Assembly: GCA_034521465.1 (NCBI GenBank)
Contig: JAXHMN010000025.1
Coordinates: forward strand, 192,967-256,966
Source: SURF-28 sp034521465
GTDB lineage: Bacteria > Bacteroidota > Ignavibacteria > Ignavibacteriales > Melioribacteraceae
DNA length: 64,000 nt
Reading direction: 5' to 3'
Shown here piece by piece: positions 9,060-16,931 of the stretch; positions within the stretch are counted from its first letter, which is position 1, and each line of letters starts with the position of its first letter. A model generated the notes under the pieces. It ran no database searches. It was not told where the DNA came from and worked only from the letters and a program-made list of their open reading frames with translations. The position numbers and the translations under genes are program-made.

Positions 9060-9404
9060 TTACTTTGATTTTTCTAAAATTGCTCCAAAGATTTTCATTA
9101 ATTCTGTTCCTTCTTGAATAAGCCTGTCGCGTTCAACTTCTTGATCTTGATTGCACAATATTAAATTTAACCAGTAAATTGTTTCTTTTGATTCCTTCCG
9201 AGAAATTTTAATTCTCATCAAAAAATCTTTTTTTCCTAAAGCCTCGTTTGCTTCTCTATAATTTGCCCCGATTGAACCTGATGATCTAACACACTGCTTT
9301 ATATCTTCATTATTGATTAAATCTTTTGGAACATTTCTTAAATGTTTTCTTACATCTTTAGCGTATTTATCAAATCCGTTTCAATATTCTTTATTAGGTT
9401 TTAT
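9060..9404 (-). pseudogene. Four-helix-bundle protein (23S rRNA intervening-sequence type), frameshifted N-terminus
   Basis: Read from about 9400 down, one frame encodes FDKYAKDVRKHLRNVPKD, then CVRSSGSIGANYREANEALGKKDFLMRIKISRKESKETIYWLNLI, and ends AILEKSK with a stop at 9060-9062. RSSGSIGANYxEANE and KDFxxRxKIxRKExxEtxYWL are hallmarks of the TIGR02436/S23 family. The frame is broken before FDKY: a missing A in GAAAC would give KNIENGFDKY. No ATG is found upstream, so the start is unknown. It sits between paaA and paaB, flanked by AAATCC-rich repeats (8997-9050 and 9408-9420). These genes are known to travel in intervening sequences; their cellular role is unclear. Confidence 0.75.
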
Positions 9405-9418
9405 TGTTTGTTTAGGAT

Positions 9419-10362
9419 TTAGACATTAGCATTTAGTGCTTGCTTTTTCTCCGCATACGCTAAAGCAGCTTTTCTAACCCAAGCTCCATCCTCATGCGCT
9501 TTCCTTCTTGCGCGGAGTCTTTCTCTATTCATCGGTCCGTTGCCTTTAACGACTTTCCAAAACTCATCCCAATCGATTTCACCGAATTCCCATTGACCGG
9601 TTTCTTCATTGTACTTTAAATCCGGATCGGGAATTGTTAAATCAACAGCTTTTGCCTGCGGAATTGTTAAATCAACAAACCGCTGACGAAGTTCATCGTT
9701 ACTTTTGAGTTTAACTTTCCAGCGCATTAGTTCGGCTGAGTTGGGTGAATCTTTGTCCGGCGGTCCAAACATCATTAAAGTTGGCCACCACCAACGGTTA
9801 ACTGCATCCTGCGCCATTTTCTTTTGTCCGGGATGTACCGTTAGACAAGCGTCGCGATTATTTCATAGCCCTGCTTCTTATGAAAGTTTTCTTCTTTGCA
9901 AATTCTAACCATAGAGCGAGAGTAAGGTCCGTATGAACTCTTTGCAAGCATCGTTTGGTTGACAATAGCAGCTCCGTCAACAAACCATCCGATTACCCCA
10001 ATATCAGCCCAGGATAAAGTCGGATAGTTAAATATACTAGAATACTTTGCTTTACCTTCAAGAAGTTGTTCGAGTAACTCGGCACGGTCACTGCCGAGAG
10101 TCTCGGTAGCGCTGTAAATGTAAAGTCCATGACCCGCTTCATCTTGAACTTTTGCTAGAAGTCCCATTTTTCTGCGCAGACTTGGTGCACGGGTAATCCA
10201 GTTTCCTTCTGGAAGCATTCCGACAACTTCGGAGTGCGCATGCTGGCTCATCATTCTGACAAGTTGTTTTCTATATCTTTCCGGCATCCAATCTTTTGGT
10301 TCGATAACTTCGCCGGCTTCTATTCTTTCTTCAAAATTTTTAAGCTGTTGTTCTTCGCTCAT
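9419..10362 (-). CDS. paaA: Phenylacetate-CoA oxygenase catalytic subunit PaaA, one frameshift
   Basis: The two pieces join into one protein of about 315 residues. The N-terminal part holds MSQHAHSEVVGMLPEGNWITRAPSLRRK and VQDEAGHGLYIYSATETLG (di-iron ligands in DEAGH), then MVRICKEENFHKKQGYEI (the second ExxH). The C-terminal part resumes at MAQDAVNRWWWPTLMMFGPPD. The first frame stops at TLV (about 9841), while the next frame reads VHPGQKKMAQDAV, so one base is missing near 9840. PaaA performs the epoxidation of phenylacetyl-CoA. A GGGAGGATAAG Shine-Dalgarno precedes the ATG. The break is probably a sequencing error, since paaBCD are intact. Confidence 0.93.
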
Positions 10363-10387
10363 CTTATCCTCCCTTCTTAGGGGAATT

Positions 10388-10416
10388 AATATATGATATC
10401 TTTTTTAACGATTCAA
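10388..10416 (-). promoter_or_regulatory. Candidate sigma-70-type promoter of paaABCD
   Basis: On the minus strand TTGAAT (10411-10416) and TATATT (10388-10393) are 17 bp apart. They lie about 26 bp upstream of the paaA start, which has a GGGAGG ribosome site. The position fits, but Bacteroidota often use other promoter spacings, so this is a candidate only. No PaaX-type operator was recognised. Confidence 0.4.
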
Positions 10417-10493
10417 TGTTTTGTAAAGTTTCAGACTGTTTGCATGGCATCTAAAATTTCGTTTGTCTGCGAAAATCAATTCTTTCTGTAACC

Positions 10494-10931
10494 TCAATGT
10501 TCTAAGGTCGGTGTAAATAATTCGCCTATTGGCTCCATCTTTTTTGCACTGATAAATGGTTCTGAAACCCACCCCTCGCAATTTTCACTCTTAATTTTAA
10601 GATAATATCTACCCTCCTCAGCAACATATTGTGTAGATAAAACCTTAACATAATCACCATGAGATAAGCTAAACAAAACTTTAGTTCTGTTATATGAATT
10701 CCATATATTAATTTTTGAAATAGTAACTGGTGTTGCGGCTTCTAAATCACGTCCATCTAAATATGCAAAACCCGGGATCTGTATTTTACCTTTAGATAAA
10801 GTAAGGTTCTTTGGTTGATTTCTATCTTGTGTTGTATTATCAACTATTTGAAGAAGAATTACTATCACAATTAAACCCAGAAAAACAAAAAAGAATAATT
10901 TCGTTTTTTGAAACGGTAATCTTTCCGACAT
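10494..10931 (-). CDS. Membrane-anchored SH3-like domain protein
   Basis: The 145-residue protein has one N-terminal transmembrane segment (LFFFVFLGLIVIVILLQIV, residues 12-30) and an extracytoplasmic domain. The domain contains LSHGDYVKVLSTQ..., GRYYLKIKSENCEGWVSEPFI, which looks like a bacterial SH3 fold: a glycine-rich turn before a VKVL strand, then EGWV. Such domains often bind peptidoglycan or peptides. No neighbour explains its role; it lies upstream of paaA on the same strand with its own gap. The function is unknown. Confidence 0.6.
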   Translation of the reverse strand: MSERLPFQKTKLFFFVFLGLIVIVILLQIVDNTTQDRNQPKNLTLSKGKIQIPGFAYLDGRDLEAATPVTISKINIWNSYNRTKVLFSLSHGDYVKVLSTQYVAEEGRYYLKIKSENCEGWVSEPFISAKKMEPIGELFTPTLEH

Positions 10932-10999
10932 CTTTAGGTATCCTTGTTTATCATATAAAAATTCTATTTACAATTTGCTAACCGTATACCTTATCATTA

Positions 11000-11719
11000 T
11001 TATTTTCCAAGTAGCTGAAATAATGTTGTAGTAAATCCAACTTGAAACTGCCAATCTACTGCGTGGTCATTAAGACCGGCAAAGTATGCTGCGTCTAGAA
11101 TAAACCGCGGAGAAACAGCATAAGAAATACCGACATCGGCATAAACAGGTTTTGCAACTTCATTGCTTTCGCCAAATATTTCTAAATAAATCCCCATGGG
11201 GCTGTCAAAGTTAGGACTCAACGCAACGGCATAAATAAACGATTGATCCCCCGCAAAACTTCGCGAATGAAAAACACCCCCAACCGTAGCATCAAGCTGA
11301 AACATCTCTCGTGTAAAAGACCATGCTGAATAAAGCGTGAATCGATTATTTTCGTTTTGTAAAAACTCAGATCTCCCGAGAAGGGCTATCGACATTCCGG
11401 GATCGCTGTAAATTTGAGACTTAAGCTGCACTCCAAAATCACCCACTTCAGTTTCCGAAGTCCCGGCAAACTCAGAATGATTTACTATTCCGCTCATCAA
11501 GAAACCAAGTTCAAAGTTTGGCAACGCAGTGAATTTTAACATAGCCGGAATGCTCCAAAAGTTTTCTTGAGCAGCCCATCCAAGCTCAAGTTCGGTGTAA
11601 CCGTAGGAAGTTAAAAAACCATTATCCGCAGCCGAAGGGCGAGTAGCGTTGGCTGATACTTCTTGTGCAAAAATCTTCATAGTAGCCATCAGCAAAAAGA
11701 GCAATAAGATTCTCTTCAT
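11000..11719 (-). CDS. Outer-membrane beta-barrel-like protein
   Basis: The start is taken at 11719 (MKRILLLFLLMATMKIFAQ), because GGGAG lies just upstream and the next residues form a Sec signal; the upstream Met at 11731 encodes that ribosome site. The mature part alternates aromatic/hydrophobic and polar strands (ELELGWAAQENFWSIPAMLKFTALPNFELGFLM, FTLYSAWSFTREMFQLDATVGGVF, RFILDAAYFAGLNDHAVDWQFQVGFTTTLFQLLGK), as in porin-like or phenol-degradation-type outer-membrane transporters. A hydrophobic uptake role next to the paa genes is tempting but only inference. Confidence 0.6.
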   Translation of the reverse strand: MKRILLLFLLMATMKIFAQEVSANATRPSAADNGFLTSYGYTELELGWAAQENFWSIPAMLKFTALPNFELGFLMSGIVNHSEFAGTSETEVGDFGVQLKSQIYSDPGMSIALLGRSEFLQNENNRFTLYSAWSFTREMFQLDATVGGVFHSRSFAGDQSFIYAVALSPNFDSPMGIYLEIFGESNEVAKPVYADVGISYAVSPRFILDAAYFAGLNDHAVDWQFQVGFTTTLFQLLGK

Positions 11720-11746
11720 TTTTTCTCCCATTAATTTTACTGCGTT

Positions 11747-11965
11747 CTATCTTTCCCTTACTTCTTTCAAAATATCTATAATCTCTTCTTTGCTTATTTT
11801 AAGGTTGATGCCCTTAACGGCAAGCGGTGACTTCTTTTCAGCTATTGATTTCAGTTCAAACATTGACCCGTCTTTTCTTTTTATTAACACCCTTCCTTCT
11901 TTCTTTGCTTTGTCAAGTAAACTAGCCAACCTTTGTCTTGCCTCGCTATATGTATATGTATTCAT
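11747..11965 (-). CDS. Phd/YefM-type antitoxin
   Basis: The 72-residue protein has the antitoxin fold signature MNTYTYSEARQRLASLLDKAKKEGRVLIKRKDGSMFELKS, where SEARQxLxxLLxxA and the hydrophobic-basic strand match the prevent-host-death DNA-binding domain. The C-terminal helix ISKEEIIDILKEVRER probably binds the toxin. It is downstream of the PIN-domain toxin by 17 bp on the same strand, so the order is toxin first, opposite to the usual one. A palindromic operator candidate lies in front of the toxin. Confidence 0.8.
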   Translation of the reverse strand: MNTYTYSEARQRLASLLDKAKKEGRVLIKRKDGSMFELKSIAEKKSPLAVKGINLKISKEEIIDILKEVRER

Positions 11966-11982
11966 TTTACACCTCTAGCACT

Positions 11983-12361
11983 TTAATTTTCAAGTTTCTT
12001 TGCAACTTCCATCAACCTGCTATCTAGAGTTAATAAAGGGAATGCCAAAACCTCTTGCACATTCAAGAAAATAGGAGTCATAAGCATAAATGCCGAATTG
12101 ATCTGAAATTTCAAGAGATCGTTTTAGATCAACATCTACCAACCTTATTGGTATCAACTGGTAAATGTCAATCGCCTTTTTCGCGCTCTTTAGATCAATT
12201 CTTTTTCGTTTTAACATGGCAGAAAAAGCATTTCCAACCTCCCAATGAATAACCGCCGGCGCAAGTAAATCTTCGTTTTTCGTCAATTTTACCAGTTTGG
12301 TTTTACTTTTTTCATTTGTGATCACTGATATGACAATAGAAGTATCAACAACCAAACTCAT
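11983..12361 (-). CDS. VapC-type PIN-domain toxin, one frameshift near the C-terminus
   Basis: The start is set at 12361 (MSLVVDTSIVISV), with GAGGG 7 bp upstream; the 7 extra codons to 12382 run through the operator palindrome. PIN acidic residues are Asp in VVDTS, Glu in HWEVGNAF and Asp in IYAYDSYFLECA. The raw frame ends FINSR, but after removing one C from CCC at about 12040 it reads IPLLTLDSRLMEVAKKLEN, restoring the last conserved Asp and the usual VapC tail, with the stop at 11983-11985. It is a predicted ribonuclease. It pairs with the Phd-like antitoxin just downstream. The indel is likely a sequencing error. Confidence 0.82.
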
Positions 12362-12375
12362 AGAAGTCGCCCTCA

Positions 12376-12389
12376 TGTACAATTGTACA
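12376..12389. promoter_or_regulatory. 14-bp perfect palindrome, probable toxin-antitoxin operator
   Basis: TGTACAATTGTACA is a perfect palindrome that lies 14 bp upstream of the vapC start codon at 12361 and before its ribosome site. Toxin-antitoxin complexes usually repress their own promoter through such a site, so autoregulation is inferred. Confidence 0.55.
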
Positions 12390-12517
12390 GAAAGTTATAA
12401 ATTTCGGCACTTTAAAGCAACATAAAATCATCTCTTTTTATCTTACTGATAATCCAAGCAACTTTTCTTATTTTTTAAGACACGTTTGTTTTATTTTCGC
12501 AATTTCTTAAGGAAGCT

Positions 12518-14590
12518 ATGGATTCGATTAAAAATTTTTTCTACCCAAAATCTATTTGTGTTGCAGGCGCATCTACAAAAGAAAAAAGCATTGGTTATGA
12601 ATTGTTAAAAACTATCAGCAGTTATGGTTACAAAGGCGTTATCTATCCCGTTAATCCGAAAGCCGAAAGTGTACTGGGTTATAAGTGTTACAAATCAATT
12701 GATGATATTGAAGGCAATATTGACTTAGGAATCGTTGTTGTTCCCAAGCAATTTGCAGAAGATTCTATAGATGAGCTCTTAGCAAAAGGGGTAAAATCAA
12801 TTGTGTTGATAACCGCGGGGTTTAGAGAAACCGGAAAAGAAGGTGCTGAAGTTGAAAAAAGAATCACTCAAAAAATTAAGGGCGCCGGCGGTAGGTTGGT
12901 CGGACCGAATTGCATGGGCGTTATAAATACAATCGAATCAACAAAATTAAATGCAACGTTTGTAGCGGAAAAACCAGCGACCGGCGGTACGGGGTTTTTA
13001 TCACAAAGCGGTGCGCTTGGCGCCGCGGTACTAAACTCACTTCGTGAAACCGATATTAAATTTGCACATTTTATAAGTGTCGGAAACAAAGCCGACATAA
13101 ATGAAAACGATCTGCTTACTTATTGGCAGAACGATGATAACATAAAAACAATCACAACTTACCTGGAAAGTTTTGTTGATGGCGAGAATTTCATTAAGCC
13201 GCTTATAACGGGCGAAGTAACAAAGCCGGTGATCGTTTTGAAAGCGGGCAAAACTTCAAGCGGAATGAAAGCGGCTTCTTCGCATACTGGCGCGCTTAGC
13301 AGTCAAGACCAAGTTGTTGAAGCGCTCTTAAAACAATTTGGAATTTTACGAGTCGATAACATAAACGAACTCTTTAACACCGCAAAGGGATTTGAAAACT
13401 TTCCGTTCCCAAAGGGAAATAGAATTGCTGTAATCACAAACGCCGGCGGTCCCGCAATCTTAACGGTCGATTCACTCGAAAAAGAAAATCTTGTGCTTGC
13501 CGAGTTTTCAAAAGAAACACAAGAGAAACTTAAGGAAGTTGTTAATCCCGAAGGAAGCATTGCAAACCCGGTAGATCTGCTTCCCGGCGCAACTGCGGAA
13601 GTTTATAAACGCGTTAATGAAATAGTTGTAGAAGACGAAAATGTTGATGCTGTTATTTCGATCTTTGTTCAACCGGTAATGGTTGAGCCGATGGAAGTTG
13701 TTGAATCCGTTAATGAAATAGATTCGGAAAAGCCGATATTGCAAATTGATATGCCGCTTCCGGAGTTTTGGGAAGATTATAGAAAGTTCTCAAAAAAGAA
13801 TCTACCGATTTTCCGTAACCCCGAAGATCCCGCACCGGTTATTTCAAACATGCTTTATTATTCAATGGCTCAAGCCGGATTAAAAGACCATAGAAATGAA
13901 TATGCAGATCAATTTGCAATGCGCGGTAAAGGTAAATTTAATTTTAACCCGGGATTCATTTCACAAGAAGAAGTAATTGAAATTACATCACATTACGGAC
14001 TCCCAAACATTAAAAATACTTTTGTCGCACCAACCGAACTCAACAACGTTGACGATGATATCTTTCCGGTTGTGTTAAAGGGAATTAACCACGAGGTGAT
14101 TCATAAATCGGAACTTGACGCCGTCAAACTCAACATCAAAACAAAGGATGAACTGCTTGCGAAAGCAAACGAGATAACAGAAAGTTTTAATAAATATAAA
14201 TTTGACGTTGAGCAATTTTTAATTCAACCTTACATTGAGATAAAACATGAAGTATTGTTGGGCGGTTACAGAGACCCTTCATTTGGACCGGTTATAATGT
14301 TCGGAACTGGCGGCAAGTATGTTGAAGTTGTCTGTGATACCGCTATCCGCTCTGCATATATGTCGGATAATGATTTGAATGAAATAATTGAAGAAACAGT
14401 GATCGGTAAAATACTGAAAGGCGTCCGCGGTGAAAAAGGAATTGATCTAGAGGAGTTGAAAAAAGTTATCCGCGCATCGTCAAGAATGATGATAGAAAAT
14501 GAAACCATTGTTGAATTTGATTTGAATCCGTTAATTATTTCAAAAGACAATTCAATCCACGCGGTTGATGTGAGGATTAAAGTGAGTTAG
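12518..14590 (+). CDS. ADP-forming acyl-CoA (acetate-CoA) ligase, fused alpha-beta type
   Basis: The 690-residue protein starts with a CoA-binding Rossmann domain (FYPKSICVAGASTKEKSIGYELL, residues 8-30) and a succinyl-CoA-ligase-like domain (GPNCMGVIN and GFLSQSGALGAAV). The catalytic His is in KAASSHTGALSSQDQ (about residue 258). The C-terminal ATP-grasp domain includes FPVVLKGINHEVIHKSELDAVKLN and VEQFLIQPYIEIKHEVLLGGYRDPSFGPVIMFGTGG. It converts acyl-CoA, ADP and phosphate to acid, CoA and ATP, so it could harvest energy from acetyl-CoA, including that made by phenylacetate breakdown. It is a single gene with no frame damage. Substrate specificity is not readable. Confidence 0.9.
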   Translation: MDSIKNFFYPKSICVAGASTKEKSIGYELLKTISSYGYKGVIYPVNPKAESVLGYKCYKSIDDIEGNIDLGIVVVPKQFAEDSIDELLAKGVKSIVLITAGFRETGKEGAEVEKRITQKIKGAGGRLVGPNCMGVINTIESTKLNATFVAEKPATGGTGFLSQSGALGAAVLNSLRETDIKFAHFISVGNKADINENDLLTYWQNDDNIKTITTYLESFVDGENFIKPLITGEVTKPVIVLKAGKTSSGMKAASSHTGALSSQDQVVEALLKQFGILRVDNINELFNTAKGFENFPFPKGNRIAVITNAGGPAILTVDSLEKENLVLAEFSKETQEKLKEVVNPEGSIANPVDLLPGATAEVYKRVNEIVVEDENVDAVISIFVQPVMVEPMEVVESVNEIDSEKPILQIDMPLPEFWEDYRKFSKKNLPIFRNPEDPAPVISNMLYYSMAQAGLKDHRNEYADQFAMRGKGKFNFNPGFISQEEVIEITSHYGLPNIKNTFVAPTELNNVDDDIFPVVLKGINHEVIHKSELDAVKLNIKTKDELLAKANEITESFNKYKFDVEQFLIQPYIEIKHEVLLGGYRDPSFGPVIMFGTGGKYVEVVCDTAIRSAYMSDNDLNEIIEETVIGKILKGVRGEKGIDLEELKKVIRASSRMMIENETIVEFDLNPLIISKDNSIHAVDVRIKVS

Positions 14591-14768
14591 CTTTTTTGCG
14601 TCCTCCGCGGCTTCTTGGCGGACTTTGCGTGAACCCTAAATGTAAGTTCACGCAAAAATCGCAAAGAAAAACATGCTGCCGACTGGCAGGCGCTAAGCCC
14701 GCTAAGTTAAAACTAGTTCCCATTTATCTATTCCTTCCGTCACTCTAATAAGGTGCTCTGTTTTTCTG
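14591..14768. repeat. Intergenic repeat-like sequence with an 11-bp hairpin
   Basis: This non-coding stretch follows the ligase gene. It contains TTTGCGTGAAC (14624-14634) and its perfect complement GTTCACGCAAA (14646-14656), with an 11-base loop. Around it are CCGCGG, GGCGGACTTTGCG, ATCGCAAAG and GCTAAG words reminiscent of interspersed TTTGCG repeats common in related genomes. It has no T-run after the stem and no ORF. A terminator role is possible but not supported. Confidence 0.5.
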
Positions 14769-14797
14769 TTGACAAAAGACTCACATTCGGCTATAAT
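14769..14797 (+). promoter_or_regulatory. Consensus sigma-70 promoter (TTGACA-17-TATAAT)
   Basis: Both hexamers match the consensus exactly: TTGACA at 14769-14774 and TATAAT at 14792-14797, with 17 bp between. It points to the CopG-like gene at 14921, giving a leader of about 115 bases. Such a perfect promoter is unusual in Bacteroidota-type genomes and could mark acquired DNA. Confidence 0.7.
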
Positions 14798-14920
14798 TAG
14801 CCGTGAGAGTTCTCAATTAGAATTAAGGAAAAACAAGAAGTTAAAGAGGACAAGAAATATTTCTCAAGACAATTATCCCGAGTAGAAAAGCAAAAAGAGA
14901 TTTAAATAAAGGTGGTAATA

Positions 14921-15205
14921 ATGGCTAAACAAAAATTAGGTAAATATGAAAAAGAAATTCTTGATTCATTTGAAAATGATGAATGGCAAGAAGTAGAAAA
15001 TATGGAAGAAGAAATTGATAAACATTCCAAATATGCCGAAGAAACGTTTAAAAAAAATAAAAGAGTAAATATTCGTCTTTCACAGAAAGATATTAATCTT
15101 ATTAAAATAAAAGCGATGGAAGAAGGAATTCCTTATCAAACATTGATGGCAAGTGTGCTGCACAAATTTGCCGCCGGGAAAACTTCTACACCTCCAACAG
15201 AATAA
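14921..15205 (+). CDS. CopG/BrnA-like antitoxin, no toxin visible
   Basis: The start is taken at 14921 (MAKQKLGKYEKEILDSFE), after AAAGGTGG. The 94-residue protein has an acidic N-terminus and a ribbon-helix-helix-like C-terminal domain (KRVNIRLSQKDINLIKIKAMEEGIPYQTLMASVLHKFAAG), as in COG5304 antitoxins. The upstream leader (14798-14920) contains a short in-frame run, IKEKQEVKEDKKYFSRQLSRVEKQKEI, after a stop and without a start codon; it may be the tail of a lost or frameshifted partner. No recognisable toxin flanks the gene, so it looks like an orphan antitoxin. Confidence 0.7.
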   Translation: MAKQKLGKYEKEILDSFENDEWQEVENMEEEIDKHSKYAEETFKKNKRVNIRLSQKDINLIKIKAMEEGIPYQTLMASVLHKFAAGKTSTPPTE

Positions 15206-15340
15206 TTTGTTCTGTCGGTTAACAACGATGGCAACTCAAAAATTCTTTAATTCCCATTTAATCAATCCTTCCGTAAATTAGCGAAACTGATTATTTATTT
15301 TATCTTAATAACAAATAACCTAATAACTCAATAAACAAAA

Positions 15341-16804
15341 ATGAAGATAGCTTTTGCCGCAAGTGAAGTTGTTCCTTTTGCAAAGACAGGCGGATTAGCA
15401 GACGTATCCGGCGCACTCCCTATTGAACTAGAAAAACTTGATCACGATGTAAAAGTTTTTATGCCTAAGTATTCCTCGGTTGATGAAGAAAAGTTCGATT
15501 TGGAACACGTTGCATGGGCAAGCCCAATGCCGATTCGTGTTGCCGGAATTGTCTATGATGTAAACATCTACAAATCTCTTCTTCCCGGATCAAAGGTTGA
15601 AATATATTTCATTGATTGTCCGCACTTTTTTAACCGCCACAATCTTTACACCGATGAGTGGGATGAAGATCAAAGATTTATCTGTTTTGCAAAATCGGTG
15701 ATAGAAACCTTACAGCGTTTACAATGGGCGCCTGATGTTATTCACTGCAACGACTGGCAAACCGGCTTGATCCCCCTTTACATTAAAGATAATTACAGTT
15801 GGGATAAACTTTTTGATCATACTTCAACTCTATTTACAATTCACAATGTTGGCTATCAAGGTAAATTCACTGCACAAACTCTATTAAACGGAGAAATTGA
15901 TCCTACGTTTTTTAGCGAAGGTGGAAAAGTTGAACACGAAGGATTAGTCAATTTTTTAAAAACCGGAATTTCGTTTGCGGATGTCATTAACACAGTCAGC
16001 GAAACTTATGCGAAGGAACTTCTCACCACTGAATATGCCCACGGTATGGAAAAGGTTCTGCAGTATAGAGAAAAGGATTTTTACGGAATTATAAACGGTG
16101 TTGATTATTCAATCTGGAGCCCGGAAACCGATAAACTTATTCCTCACAATTACTCAATAAACAATCTTTCCGAAAAAGAAAAAAACAAAAAAGAACTATT
16201 GAAGCACTTTTCGATGCCATATAAAAAAGCTGTTCCATTAATCGGCATTGTTTCGCGATTTGCTATTCAGAAAGGTTTCGATTTAATCCAATCTGCCCTA
16301 TCAGGATTGATGGAGTTAGATGCACAATGGGTGATTCTCGGAAGCGGTGAAAAGGAATACGAAAACACCTTTGTTGCTCTACAGGATCAAATGCCGGAAA
16401 AAGTCGGCGTTCATATCGGGTATCATGAAAAATTTGCGCATCTCATAGAAGCCGGTGCTGATATATTTCTGATGCCCTCTCAATATGAGCCGTGCGGATT
16501 AAACCAAATCTACTCATTAAAATACGGCACCGTTCCGGTTGTTCGTAAAACTGGTGGACTTGCAGATACTGTGCATGACTGGGAGGAACGAACCTCCGAA
16601 AATCCGAATTCAGGCACCGGTTTTTCTTTCGTTGAATACAATTCGCTTGAAATGATCCAAGCTCTTCAACGAGCTCTCAACGCCTATCAAAACAAATCCA
16701 TCTGGGAAAAAATACAGCTTAACGGAATGAAAGAAGATTACTCATGGAAACATTCCGCCCTCAAGTACGAGGAGCTTTACCAAACAGCCAGTTCAAAAAG
16801 ATAA
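15341..16804 (+). CDS. glgA: Glycogen/starch synthase GlgA
   Basis: The 487-residue GT5 glycosyltransferase makes alpha-1,4-glucan from ADP-glucose. The nucleotide-sugar loop KTGGLADVSGALP is at residues 15-27, DVIHCNDWQTGLIPLY at about 132 and FTIHNVGYQGKF at about 168. The C-terminal domain has GIVSRFAIQKGFDL and MPSQYEPCGLNQIYSLKYGTVPVVRKTGGLADTV (about 383-415, with the catalytic Glu in YEPCG). Its length is normal and the frame intact. The gene stands alone, with no other glycogen gene adjacent, so regulation cannot be inferred. Confidence 0.96.
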   Translation: MKIAFAASEVVPFAKTGGLADVSGALPIELEKLDHDVKVFMPKYSSVDEEKFDLEHVAWASPMPIRVAGIVYDVNIYKSLLPGSKVEIYFIDCPHFFNRHNLYTDEWDEDQRFICFAKSVIETLQRLQWAPDVIHCNDWQTGLIPLYIKDNYSWDKLFDHTSTLFTIHNVGYQGKFTAQTLLNGEIDPTFFSEGGKVEHEGLVNFLKTGISFADVINTVSETYAKELLTTEYAHGMEKVLQYREKDFYGIINGVDYSIWSPETDKLIPHNYSINNLSEKEKNKKELLKHFSMPYKKAVPLIGIVSRFAIQKGFDLIQSALSGLMELDAQWVILGSGEKEYENTFVALQDQMPEKVGVHIGYHEKFAHLIEAGADIFLMPSQYEPCGLNQIYSLKYGTVPVVRKTGGLADTVHDWEERTSENPNSGTGFSFVEYNSLEMIQALQRALNAYQNKSIWEKIQLNGMKEDYSWKHSALKYEELYQTASSKR

Positions 16805-16931
16805 TTTTAATTGTGACAAACCGCATTTTACACCCCTTAACCGGATAACGGGATAAAATATCCTTTACTTTTGGCTTCAATATATTTAAAATAGGAGAAT
16901 TACTATTAACTATAAAAATCGGAGAGCAACC

